In this document: positions 33,140 through 41,674 of the stretch, one piece after another
How positions within the stretch are numbered: the stretch's first letter is position 1
How the letters are laid out: every line of letters starts with the position of its first letter
Assembly: GCF_011758805.1 (NCBI RefSeq)
Contig: NZ_JAANOW010000002.1
Location: 620,001-684,000 of the forward strand
DNA from: Mycolicibacterium fluoranthenivorans
GTDB taxonomy: Bacteria > Actinomycetota > Actinomycetes > Mycobacteriales > Mycobacteriaceae
Length of the DNA: 64,000 nucleotides
Direction: 5' to 3'
Position numbers and translations under genes: made by a program
Notes under the pieces: generated by a model
What the model saw: the letters and a program-made list of their open reading frames with translations, nothing else
What the model was told of the DNA's origin: nothing
Databases searched by the model: none

Positions 33140-35514
33140 CCGCACCGCTGAGCGGCGTGCGGGTCGTCGAGATCGGGACCGAGATCGCCGGGCCCTACTG
33201 CACGAAACTTCTCGCCGACCTGGGCGCCGATGTCATCAAGGTCGAACCGGTTGCCGGCGACCCTATGCGCCGGTGGGGCCAGGGCGGTGTCTTCGAGTAC
33301 TTGAACGCCGGCAAGCGCGGCCACACCGTCGACCCCACCCGCGATGCCGAGATCACCGTACTGCTCGACCTCGTTGCCGGCGCCGACCTGCTGGTGGAGA
33401 ACCTCGCGCCGGGCACCCTTGATAAATGGGGCTGCGGCCTGGACTCCGCCGGTCTGCAGCGCCTCAACCCGCGGCTTGCGGTCGTGCGCGTCTCCCCGTA
33501 CGGACAGCATGGCCCGTTACGCGACCGGCCCAGCACGCCGCTGACTCTGCAGGCCGCCTCCGGCTGGGTGAACGTTCGCGAGTTCGACCGGCCACCAGTG
33601 CAATCCGGCGCCCGGATACCGGAATACGTGGCGGGCGCCTATGCCGCACTGGCGGCTCTGACGGCGCTTCGCGTCGCCGGCAGCGACGTAGGCCGGATCG
33701 TCGAGGTCGACCTGTCGATGCTGGAGTGCCTGATCTCGACGTTGCCTTATCCGATGTTGTTGGCCGAGCGGCTGAAGAAGATGGGCTTGCCGACCAACAC
33801 GAAGGCGGCGCCGATGCTGGGAATCGTGCGGGCACGCGACGGCTGGGTCGGGATCAACTGCCTCACCGGGCAGCACTGGATGGACGTGTGCGCAATGGTG
33901 GGACTGCCCGAGTTCGAAGAGCACCAGCTTGCGATCATGTTGGGCGGGCCCGAGCGCGACGAGTTCTTCGCGAAAGCGCAGCCGTGGCTGGACGCGATGA
34001 CGGTGGCGGATATCGTCGATCTGAGTCAGGCCATGCGGATTCCGGCTGCCCCGGTCACCGACGGCGCGACCATTGTGGAGTGTCCGCAGTACCGCGAGCG
34101 GGATTTCTTCATCGAGAGTCGGTTGGGCGGCGCCGACGAGGGCCGGCAGTTTCGTCGGCCCGGGGCGGCGTTCCGCCTTGCCAAGACCCCAGTGCCCGAG
34201 CCGGGACCGGCGCCCGCGCCCGGGTCGACGGTACCTTCGGGCTGGCTGGCTCCGCCGTCGGCGCACGCGCAGCCGCCCGTCGCGGATGTCGCGCTGCCGT
34301 TTGCCGGACTCAAGGTATTCGACCTCAGCACGTTCTGGGCTGGGGCGTATCTCACCTGCTATCTCGGCGCCTACGGCGCAGATGTCGTCAAGGTGGAGTC
34401 GATCCAGCGTGCCGACGGACATCGATTCTCTGGAGCCCTGCTCCGAGACGGGGACGACTGGTATGAACGCGGGCCGCTGTGGCAGGGCACCAATCTCAAC
34501 AAGCGCGACATCACGCTGGATCTGTCCTCGGAGCAAGGACGTACGCTGGCCCATGCCCTCGCGGCCGAGGCCGATGTCGTCGTGGAGAATTTCTCGCCGC
34601 GCGTGGTTGAGCAGTTCGGGCTGGACTATGACTCGCTCATCGAGATCAATCCGGCGGTGATCATGGTGCGGATGCCGGGATTCGGTTTGCAGGGGCCGTG
34701 GCGCGACTACGTGGGCTGGGCGCTGAACATCGAACAGCTGGCGGGCATGTCGTCGGTGACGGGCTATCCGGACGGACCGCCGTGCAATCTCCAGGGGCCG
34801 GCGGATCCCATCGCCGGTGTGCATGCCGCGGTGGCGCTGCTGGCAGCGTTGGAACACCGTGCGCGTACCGGTGAGGGGCAACTGATCGAGGTCGCCCAGA
34901 TCGAGGCGGGCGCCGCCGTGACCGCGGAGCCGGTGATCGAGGCGGCACTGAGCGGGCAGGTGCGTGCTCGCGAAGGAAATCGGCAGCGCGATCACACGCA
35001 GGGGGTGTACCCGGCGGACGGGGACGGTGAATGGGTGGCTGTGTCGGTCCGCCATGACGCGGACTGGCATGCTCTTGCTGAGGCGATGCAGCGCCCCGAG
35101 CTGCGCGAGGATCCGCGGTTCTCCACATGCGCGGCGCGCCATGCACATCACGATGACTTCGATGCCGTCGTCGCGGAATGGATGTCACGTCAGACCTCCG
35201 ATGGAGCGGTCGAACTGCTCTGTGCCCGCGGTGTTCCCGCCGAGTGCGTGCTGACCGCGGACCGGATGTATGAGGTCGAACAGCTCAACGCACGGGGTTT
35301 CTACCAGGAGCTGCAGCACCCCATCACCGGTCGGGACCGATTCCCGGGGTGGCCGTTTCGGATCGACCCCGGACCGCGGCAGCATCACCGCACAGCGCCG
35401 CCGACCCTGGGCCAGCACAACGATGAAGTGCTCTCGCGGCTGGGGCTGTCCGGTGCCCAGCTGTCGGTACTGAGGGAGCAGTTGGTGATCGGTGACCGGT
35501 TGCTGGGCTCCTAG
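33136..35514 (+). CDS. Fused double CaiB/BaiF family III CoA-transferase
   Basis: 792 residues, twice the usual length. The first unit (about 1-375) begins LSGVRVVEIGTEIAGPYCTK and has the active-site region RIVEVDLSMLECL; the second (about 385-792) begins LPFAGLKVFDLSTFWAGAYL and has LIEVAQIEAGAA at the matching place. A Pro/Ala-rich linker joins them. Family III enzymes work as interlocked dimers of two chains, so a fusion could act as its own dimer. The Asp of the first unit is not kept at the same place in the second, so the halves may not be equivalent. It lies 221 bp before mceA. Confidence 0.88.
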   Translation: MTAPLSGVRVVEIGTEIAGPYCTKLLADLGADVIKVEPVAGDPMRRWGQGGVFEYLNAGKRGHTVDPTRDAEITVLLDLVAGADLLVENLAPGTLDKWGCGLDSAGLQRLNPRLAVVRVSPYGQHGPLRDRPSTPLTLQAASGWVNVREFDRPPVQSGARIPEYVAGAYAALAALTALRVAGSDVGRIVEVDLSMLECLISTLPYPMLLAERLKKMGLPTNTKAAPMLGIVRARDGWVGINCLTGQHWMDVCAMVGLPEFEEHQLAIMLGGPERDEFFAKAQPWLDAMTVADIVDLSQAMRIPAAPVTDGATIVECPQYRERDFFIESRLGGADEGRQFRRPGAAFRLAKTPVPEPGPAPAPGSTVPSGWLAPPSAHAQPPVADVALPFAGLKVFDLSTFWAGAYLTCYLGAYGADVVKVESIQRADGHRFSGALLRDGDDWYERGPLWQGTNLNKRDITLDLSSEQGRTLAHALAAEADVVVENFSPRVVEQFGLDYDSLIEINPAVIMVRMPGFGLQGPWRDYVGWALNIEQLAGMSSVTGYPDGPPCNLQGPADPIAGVHAAVALLAALEHRARTGEGQLIEVAQIEAGAAVTAEPVIEAALSGQVRAREGNRQRDHTQGVYPADGDGEWVAVSVRHDADWHALAEAMQRPELREDPRFSTCAARHAHHDDFDAVVAEWMSRQTSDGAVELLCARGVPAECVLTADRMYEVEQLNARGFYQELQHPITGRDRFPGWPFRIDPGPRQHHRTAPPTLGQHNDEVLSRLGLSGAQLSVLREQLVIGDRLLGS

Positions 35515-35591
35515 TGCGCGGATACCCGGGAGCCAGGGCCACGTTTCTGAGAGATGTAGCGAAAGTATAGTTTTTGCTTTGCGGAGTGCGT

Positions 35592-35609
35592 ATTCTCATT
35601 TACGAGAGG
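35592..35609. promoter_or_regulatory. Weak palindrome upstream of the mce operon
   Basis: ATTCTC-ATTTAC-GAGAGG, an imperfect inverted repeat with the same outward half-site arrangement as the perfect palindrome at 16917-16934. It lies in the 221-bp gap between the CoA-transferase and mceA and may mark an internal promoter. Confidence 0.3.
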
Positions 35610-35735
35610 TAGAGATTGCAGTCGGTTTCCGTCCGTGATGTCCTGGCATCCGGCTGGCGTTTCCAGCCGGTGTCGCGTAGCACCGCCACTCGATGACACC
35701 ACTTCGCGAGGGGCCCGACAGTTCGGAAAAGCCAA

Positions 35736-37016
35736 TTGGCAAAGCATTTCAGCGGCAGAGCGCGATACCGAACCCGGAGCTACGGCCGCTGGCCGGCGGC
35801 AGCGGGGAGCGCCGGGCGCCACTTCCGCGCCGGGGGGGCTGCGCGGCCACTGGTGGGATTGCTCACCTTGACCGTGGTGGCAGTCATTGTTGCTCTCGCC
35901 CTCACTCAGTTCAGCGGCGGTTTCAACTCCGGTGTGCAGCTCACGGTGATCTCCGACCGGGCCGGCCTGGTGATGAATCCGGATGCCAAAGTCAAACTGC
36001 GCGACGTCCAGGTCGGCAAGGTCGTCTCAATCGACGATCGCGTGGACGGCAGCGCAGTGCTGCACCTCCAGATCGATCCCGACTCGGTGGCGGTGATACC
36101 AGCCAATGTTCGCGTCGACATCGCATCGTCTACGGTGTTCGGTGCAAAATACGTGCAACTCGTTGCGCCGGCAGACGCCTCTGCCGACTCCGTGCACCCC
36201 GGTCAGGTGATCGCGGGTGAGCACGTCACCGTCGAGATCAACACCGTCTTCGAGCAACTCACCGATGTTCTGTCGGCCGTTCAGCCCGAGCAACTCAACC
36301 AGACCCTGACTGCCCTCTCGAGCGCCCTCAACGGTCGAGGCGCCAAAGTGGCCCAGGCGATCTCGGACACCGATACCGCATTGCAGCAGCTCGAGCCCAG
36401 CCTGGGAAACCTCGGTCACGACATCGCGACAGCGAACCCTGTACTCACAACGCTGGCCGATGTCGCCCCGGATCTGCTCACCACGCTGCACAACGCGACC
36501 ACCATCGGCGCGACCATCGTCGAGCGCAAGACCGATCTGGATGCGCTGTTGGTCAGCGTGATCGGATTGGCTGACACCGGCCAGGAGGTGATCGGATCCA
36601 ACCGCTCCACGCTGACCGACCTGCTCCATCTGCTGGTACCCGTCACCGAGCTCACCGACCGCTACGAGCACGCGCTCAACTGCGCGCTGGCCGGGGCCGT
36701 CGAACTGGCCAAGACGCCGCCACTGCGCGTCCCCGGCGCGGAAGTGATGGCCAGCCTGTTGTGGGGTGCCGATCCCTACCGTTATCCGGGCGACCTGCCC
36801 AAGGTCGCTGCCACCGGGGGCCCGCAGTGTGTAGGACTGCCCCGGTTGCCGTTCGAGACGAGGCCACCGTATGTCGTCGCCGATGTCGGCACCAACCAGT
36901 ACAAGTACGGAAACCAGGGCATCGAACTGAACACCGCAGGCCTCAAGGAGTGGCTGCTCGGGCATCCGGTCGAAGGACCGCCCCGTAATTCGGCACAGAT
37001 CGGCATGCCCGGATGA
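35736..37016 (+). CDS. mceA: MceA-type MCE family protein
   Basis: 426 residues from TTG 35736. A membrane helix spans about 39-59 (GLLTLTVVAVIVALALTQF), followed by the MlaD/MCE beta-barrel domain with AGLVMNPDAKVKLRDVQVGKV and KYVQLVAP, then a long helical region and a C-terminal domain with Cys (CALAGAV, PQCVGLPRLP). MCE proteins form a hollow hexameric tube in the cell envelope that carries lipids or sterols to the YrbE permease. No yrbE genes precede it, which is unusual. The TTG start has no clear ribosome binding site, so a nearby start is possible. Confidence 0.9.
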   Translation: MAKHFSGRARYRTRSYGRWPAAAGSAGRHFRAGGAARPLVGLLTLTVVAVIVALALTQFSGGFNSGVQLTVISDRAGLVMNPDAKVKLRDVQVGKVVSIDDRVDGSAVLHLQIDPDSVAVIPANVRVDIASSTVFGAKYVQLVAPADASADSVHPGQVIAGEHVTVEINTVFEQLTDVLSAVQPEQLNQTLTALSSALNGRGAKVAQAISDTDTALQQLEPSLGNLGHDIATANPVLTTLADVAPDLLTTLHNATTIGATIVERKTDLDALLVSVIGLADTGQEVIGSNRSTLTDLLHLLVPVTELTDRYEHALNCALAGAVELAKTPPLRVPGAEVMASLLWGADPYRYPGDLPKVAATGGPQCVGLPRLPFETRPPYVVADVGTNQYKYGNQGIELNTAGLKEWLLGHPVEGPPRNSAQIGMPG

Positions 37017-38041
37017 GCCGCCGGCTCTCGGCGGCAGTGAATTTCGGTATCTTCGCCGTGGTCATGATGTTGTTGACGGTAGTTCTGGTGGCCGTCTTCG
37101 CCGACTACCGCGGCGGGGCGGCGTCGCGGTACACCGCTCTGTTCTCCGACGTGTCCGACCTCAAAGCGGGCGATTCGGTGCGAGTGGCCGGTGTCCGAGT
37201 TGGCACGGTGGGTGCAGTGGATCTGCAGAGGGACAAGACCGTCCTGGTCGGCTTCGACACCGACGCCGCCATCCGATTGACCGCCGGCACCCACGCGGCG
37301 GTCCGCTACCTCAATCTCGTCGGCGACCGCTACCTCGAACTCACCGACGAGCCGGGGTCGACGCGGCTCCTCAAGCCCGGCGAGCAGATTCCGATCGGAC
37401 GGACCAAGCCGGCACTCAATCTCGACGTTCTGCTCAACGGGCTCAAACCTGTTGTCCGAGGGCTTGATCCAAAAGATGTCAACGCCCTGACCACTGCCCT
37501 CATCGAAGCGGTGCAAGGCCAGGGCGACACGCTGTCGTCGCTGCTGGCACGCACGTCCTCATTCGCGGGCAAGCTGGCCGACAACAGCCAGGTGGTCGAA
37601 TCGCTGATCGACAATCTCAACAAGGTGACGGCCGACGTGAGCCGCGACGGACAGCAGTTCGGCGACACGATCGACAGGCTCCAGCACCTGGTCTCGGGAT
37701 TGGCTGCCGACCGTGACCGCATCGGCGCTGCGATCGACTCGCTGAGCGCCGGGACAGCCTCGGTGGCAAGCCTGCTGGGACAGGTCAGGCCGCCGCTGAC
37801 TGGCACCATCGATCAGCTGAACCGGCTGGCCCCTGCGCTGGATGCTGAGAAGGAGCTCATCGACGGTGCGTTGCAGCGCGCGCCGGAGAATTACCGCAAG
37901 CTGTCCCGAATCGGTTCGTACGGCAGCTTTTTCAACTATTACCTATGTGGGGTGACCTGGCGGGTCAGTGATATGCAGGGCCGCACCGCGGTCTTTCCAT
38001 GGATCAAGCAAGACACCGGAAGGTGCGCTGAGACAGGATGA
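37013..38041 (+). CDS. mceB: MceB-type MCE family protein
   Basis: 342 residues. Membrane helix near 10-30 (FGIFAVVMMLLTVVLVAVF), MCE domain with FSDVSDLKAGDSVRVAGVRV and RYLNLVGDRYLEL, then heptad-rich helices, and a short Cys-containing end (YYLCGVTWRV; DTGRCAETG). ATG 37013 overlaps the mceA stop by 4 bp. It is one of the six different subunits expected in a hetero-hexamer. The conserved YxLCG segment near the end is usual in MceB. Confidence 0.92.
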   Translation: MSRRLSAAVNFGIFAVVMMLLTVVLVAVFADYRGGAASRYTALFSDVSDLKAGDSVRVAGVRVGTVGAVDLQRDKTVLVGFDTDAAIRLTAGTHAAVRYLNLVGDRYLELTDEPGSTRLLKPGEQIPIGRTKPALNLDVLLNGLKPVVRGLDPKDVNALTTALIEAVQGQGDTLSSLLARTSSFAGKLADNSQVVESLIDNLNKVTADVSRDGQQFGDTIDRLQHLVSGLAADRDRIGAAIDSLSAGTASVASLLGQVRPPLTGTIDQLNRLAPALDAEKELIDGALQRAPENYRKLSRIGSYGSFFNYYLCGVTWRVSDMQGRTAVFPWIKQDTGRCAETG

Positions 38042-39132
38042 TCAAATATCGCGGGCCCCAGCTCATCCGCACCGGATTCATCGGTGTGGTGCTGATTCTG
38101 CTGATCATCGCCGTGGGGCTGCAGCCGGAGCGGCTGACCGACTGGGCGACGGCGGTCAGATACCAGGCGGTGTTCACCGAAGCCGGGGGGTTGCAGGTCG
38201 GCAATCCGGTCAAGCTCTCGGGGGTCAAGGTCGGCTCGGTCACGGACGTCACTCTCGATCACGGCGATGCGCTGGTGACGTTCTCAGTAGACGGCGTCAC
38301 TGAACTCGGTTCGCAGACCAGTGCGCACATCGGGACCGGCACCCTGCTCGGCGAGCGGATGCTCAACCTGCAATCCGCGGGTGAGGGCACGTTGAGGCCC
38401 AACGGCCGGATCCCGGTTGAGCGGACCTCGTCGCCGTACTCGCTGACCGATGCGGTCGGTGACCTGACCACCACCGTCGCCCACACGGATACGGCTTCAC
38501 TCAACCAGTCGCTGGATGTGCTGGCCACCACGGTGGACGAGATCGCCCCGCAGTTGGGGCCCACGTTCGACGAACTGACCCGGTTGTCGAGGATCCTCAA
38601 CGGCCGGGACCAAAAGATAGGCGAACTCCTTGAGCACGCCGCGATGGTCAGCGGCATCGTCGCCGAGCGAAGCGATGCGGTGAACACCATGCTGCTGGAT
38701 GCCAACGATCTGACGGCCGTGCTGGCCGACCGCCGACGGGCCATCGTCAACCTGCTGGCGGACACGTCCGCCCTGGCCCAGCGTGTTTCCGGGCTGATCC
38801 ACGACAATCAGGACAAACTCAAGCCCACGTTGGACAAACTCAATGCCGTCACCGCGGTACTGGAACGCAATCGCGACAACCTGGAGAAGGCCCTTCCCGG
38901 GCTGGCGAAATTCCAGGGCGGGCTCAGCGAACTCGTCGCCAACGGTCCCTATTACATCGGCTATATTCCCAACCTCACTCAGGGCTCGCTGCTGCAGCCC
39001 TTCCTGGACTATGCGTTCGGCTTCCGGCGCGGTACCGACAGCGGTCAGCCGCCGGACAACGCGGGCCCCCGAGCAGAAATTCCATTCCCGCGCAACGGGA
39101 TTCCGCAACCCGGCGAGCAGTGGGGACGATGA
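38038..39132 (+). CDS. mceC: MceC-type MCE family protein
   Basis: 364 residues. Membrane helix at about 12-28 (TGFIGVVLILLIIAVGL), MCE domain with FTEAGGLQVGNPVKLSGVKV and GERMLNLQSAG, then coiled-coil-like helices (LDKLNAVTAVLERNRDNLEK) and a short Pro-rich end. Overlaps mceB by 4 bp. The helical part forms the needle of the transport tunnel in MCE complexes. Confidence 0.92.
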   Translation: MIKYRGPQLIRTGFIGVVLILLIIAVGLQPERLTDWATAVRYQAVFTEAGGLQVGNPVKLSGVKVGSVTDVTLDHGDALVTFSVDGVTELGSQTSAHIGTGTLLGERMLNLQSAGEGTLRPNGRIPVERTSSPYSLTDAVGDLTTTVAHTDTASLNQSLDVLATTVDEIAPQLGPTFDELTRLSRILNGRDQKIGELLEHAAMVSGIVAERSDAVNTMLLDANDLTAVLADRRRAIVNLLADTSALAQRVSGLIHDNQDKLKPTLDKLNAVTAVLERNRDNLEKALPGLAKFQGGLSELVANGPYYIGYIPNLTQGSLLQPFLDYAFGFRRGTDSGQPPDNAGPRAEIPFPRNGIPQPGEQWGR

Positions 39133-40526
39133 TGCGCCGAGCACTTAGATTGATCACCGTAATCGTGCTGGCCGGGTGCCTGACCGGCGGCGCGGCACTG
39201 CTCACTTACCGGCACTTCTTCGCCCCGATCACCATCACCGCAGATTTCCAGACTGCGACGGCCATCTACCCCGGCGACCAGGTTCAGGTGTCGGGGGTGC
39301 GAGTGGGAACCATCGAGTCGGTCCAGCCTCGGGGGACCTTCACCAGGATGACGCTGACGGTGGACCGCCGGGTCCCGATCCCCGCCGATGCCCAGGCGGT
39401 CATCGTCGCGCAGAACCTGATCTCGGCGCGTTACGTGCAGCTGACGCCTGCCTACCGGTCCAGCGGGCCGATGATGGCCGACGGCGCCGCGATTCCGTTG
39501 AGCCGGACGGCGATCCCGGTGGAGTGGGACGAGGTGAAGGACCAATTGAACCGGCTGGCTGTCGAACTCGGACCGAAATCGGGGGTGTCGGACACTGCGT
39601 CGGCCAGGTTCATCACCAGCACCGCGGACGCCATGGCCGGTAACGGCGACAAGCTGCGCCAGACGCTGTCCCAGCTCTCCGGCGTGGGCCGGATCCTGGC
39701 CGCCGGCGGCGGCAGCATCACCGACATCATCGCCAACCTGCAGACCTTCGTCACTACACTGCAAGCGAGCAAGACGCAGATAGTGCAGTTCCAGGACCGG
39801 CTCGCCACCTTGACCAGCGTCGTCGACGGGAGCAGAGCCGATCTGGATGCGGTGCTGACCAACGTCGCCGGTACCGTCGGCGACGTCCAGCGCTTCATCG
39901 CCGACGTGCGTGACCCCACCGCCGAACAGATCCGCAGCCTTGCCGCAGTGACCCAGTCGGTGGTGAACCGCCAGAAGGATCTAGAGCAGATCCTGCATGT
40001 CGCCCCGACCGCGGTTGCCAACACGCTCAACATGTTCGACCCCCGCGATGGCGGCGCCACCGGCACCATCGCGCTGTCCAACCTCAGCAATCCCATGCAG
40101 TTCCTCTGCGGGGCCATCGGAGCCATCGAGAATGCCACCGCACCCGAAACGGCCAAGCTGTGCAGTCAGTACCTCGGTCCGGCGTTGCGGCAGTTGAACT
40201 TCAACTATCTTCCGTTTCCGTTCAACCCGGTCCTGCCATCTGTGCCGCCCTCCAAGGACATCATCTACACCGAACCAAATCTTGCGCCGGGCGGTCCTGG
40301 TCCCAAGCCGGCGCCACCGGAGACCCCGCCGGCGGTGTCGGCCTACACCGGGGCCGGCGATGTGCCTCCGCCACCGGGATATGCCGCGCCCGCACTGCCC
40401 GGCACCTCGATTCCCGGGCAACCGCCGGCGAGCCTGCCCGAGCTCTTGCTTCCAGACCAGGGCGCTGTCGCGCCACCGCCCGCGGACAGCCCCCCGCCGC
40501 TGCCGGCGGAAGGTCCGTCCCGATGA
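39129..40526 (+). CDS. mceD: MceD-type MCE family protein
   Basis: 465 residues from ATG 39129, which overlaps the mceC stop as ATGA like the other junctions in this operon; GTG 39120 would add three residues. The N-terminal helix contains VLAGC, which looks like a lipobox, unusual for MceD. MCE domain with YPGDQVQVSGVRVGTIESV and SARYVQLTPAY. The last 80 residues are Pro/Ala/Gly-rich (GPGPKPAPPETPPAVSAYTG and onwards), as is common for envelope-spanning MceD and MceF proteins. Confidence 0.91.
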   Translation: MMRRALRLITVIVLAGCLTGGAALLTYRHFFAPITITADFQTATAIYPGDQVQVSGVRVGTIESVQPRGTFTRMTLTVDRRVPIPADAQAVIVAQNLISARYVQLTPAYRSSGPMMADGAAIPLSRTAIPVEWDEVKDQLNRLAVELGPKSGVSDTASARFITSTADAMAGNGDKLRQTLSQLSGVGRILAAGGGSITDIIANLQTFVTTLQASKTQIVQFQDRLATLTSVVDGSRADLDAVLTNVAGTVGDVQRFIADVRDPTAEQIRSLAAVTQSVVNRQKDLEQILHVAPTAVANTLNMFDPRDGGATGTIALSNLSNPMQFLCGAIGAIENATAPETAKLCSQYLGPALRQLNFNYLPFPFNPVLPSVPPSKDIIYTEPNLAPGGPGPKPAPPETPPAVSAYTGAGDVPPPPGYAAPALPGTSIPGQPPASLPELLLPDQGAVAPPPADSPPPLPAEGPSR

Positions 40527-41674
40527 ACGTCAGATCCATGCTGCGTCGTACGGGCGCGCTGTGCTCTGCTCTGATGGCCACTGCGGGGTGTGCGTTCCAG
40601 GGGCTGAACTCGCTGCCGCTGCCAGGCGCTGTCGGACGTAGTTCGGATGCGCTCGTATACCATCTCGCCGTCGCCAATGTCGGAACACTGGAACCGAATT
40701 CACCTGTGCTGGTCGATGACGTGGTGGTCGGCAGTGTCCGCGCCATCAGCGTGGTCGACTGGCATGCCGACATCGAAGTGTCGTTACGTCCTGATGTCGT
40801 GGTACCCGCCAACGTCGTGGCCCGGGTGGGCCAGACCAGCCTCCTCGGTTCGATGCACGTGGCCCTGGACCCACCCGTCGGACAGCAGGCACAGGGCCGA
40901 CTGGATCCTGGCACTCATCTCCCACTGACCAGGTCAGCGAGCTACCCGTCCACCGAACGCACCCTGTCGACTTTGTCGACGGTGGTCAATGCTGGTGGAC
41001 TCGGCCAGATCGGCAGCATCGTCCACGATTTCACGCTCGCGCTCGGCGGGCATGCGGCTCAGACCCGGGACGTGCTGTCTCGCCTGAACGATCTGGTGAC
41101 GGTGTTCGACGAGCAGCGCGACGAGATGGTCGGAGCCATCCAAGCGATGGACCGACTGGCCACCACGCTTGCTGATCAACAACCCGTGATCTCACGCGCT
41201 CTCGACGTACTTCCGGGTGCTCTCGATGTGCTCAACGGACAGCGGCAGCAACTCGTGACGGCCTTGGACCACATGCGCCGCTTCAGCGATACCACCACCG
41301 GTTTAGTGCAGGACAGCGGGGACGATCTGGTGGCGGATCTGCAGCATCTGGAGCCGACGATCCGAGCACTGGCCGACGTCGGGCCCGAAATCGATACCGC
41401 GCTGGCATTCCTGCCCGTGATGCCATTCGGGCAGAACCTGATCGACCGGGGGATCAAAGGTGACTACATGAATCTGTTCGCCGTCTTCGATCTCACGGTG
41501 CCCCGCCTCAAGCGCACGTTGTTCGCCGGAACCCGCTGGGGCGACGAGAACGTGCATATCGTTCCGGCGCCCGGTGACCCCGGCTTCGACGCTTACTACA
41601 GCTCCAATCCGCTGATGGCCCCCCTGGATCCGCCGCCGCCCGACCCGGTGCCTGCGCCGAAAGCGGGGGGATGA
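40523..41674 (+). CDS. mceE: MceE-type MCE lipoprotein
   Basis: 383 residues from ATG 40523, overlapping the mceD stop by 4 bp; the longer open frame reads through the mceD tail and is not coding. The lipobox ATAGC ends at Cys23, so the mature protein is probably lipid-anchored, as in other MceE proteins (LprK type). MCE domain with LEPNSPVLVDDVVVGSVRAI and LLGSMHVALDPP; then helices. C-terminal Pro-rich tail. It has the usual role of the lipoprotein subunit of the MCE tunnel. Confidence 0.92.
   Translation: MNVRSMLRRTGALCSALMATAGCAFQGLNSLPLPGAVGRSSDALVYHLAVANVGTLEPNSPVLVDDVVVGSVRAISVVDWHADIEVSLRPDVVVPANVVARVGQTSLLGSMHVALDPPVGQQAQGRLDPGTHLPLTRSASYPSTERTLSTLSTVVNAGGLGQIGSIVHDFTLALGGHAAQTRDVLSRLNDLVTVFDEQRDEMVGAIQAMDRLATTLADQQPVISRALDVLPGALDVLNGQRQQLVTALDHMRRFSDTTTGLVQDSGDDLVADLQHLEPTIRALADVGPEIDTALAFLPVMPFGQNLIDRGIKGDYMNLFAVFDLTVPRLKRTLFAGTRWGDENVHIVPAPGDPGFDAYYSSNPLMAPLDPPPPDPVPAPKAGG

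Noticed and set aside
33517..35151. Long minus-strand open frame of 544 codons
   Set aside because: It lies opposite the double CoA-transferase, is Arg/His/Pro-rich and shows no family motif. Such antisense frames are common in GC-rich DNA.
39120..39128. GTG 39120 as the mceD start
   Set aside because: It only adds three residues, and ATG 39129 keeps the ATGA overlap seen at the other mce junctions. Not excluded.
40160..40522. N-terminal extension of mceE
   Set aside because: It reads through the Pro-rich tail of mceD in another frame; ATG 40523 gives a lipoprotein signal and the usual 4-bp overlap.
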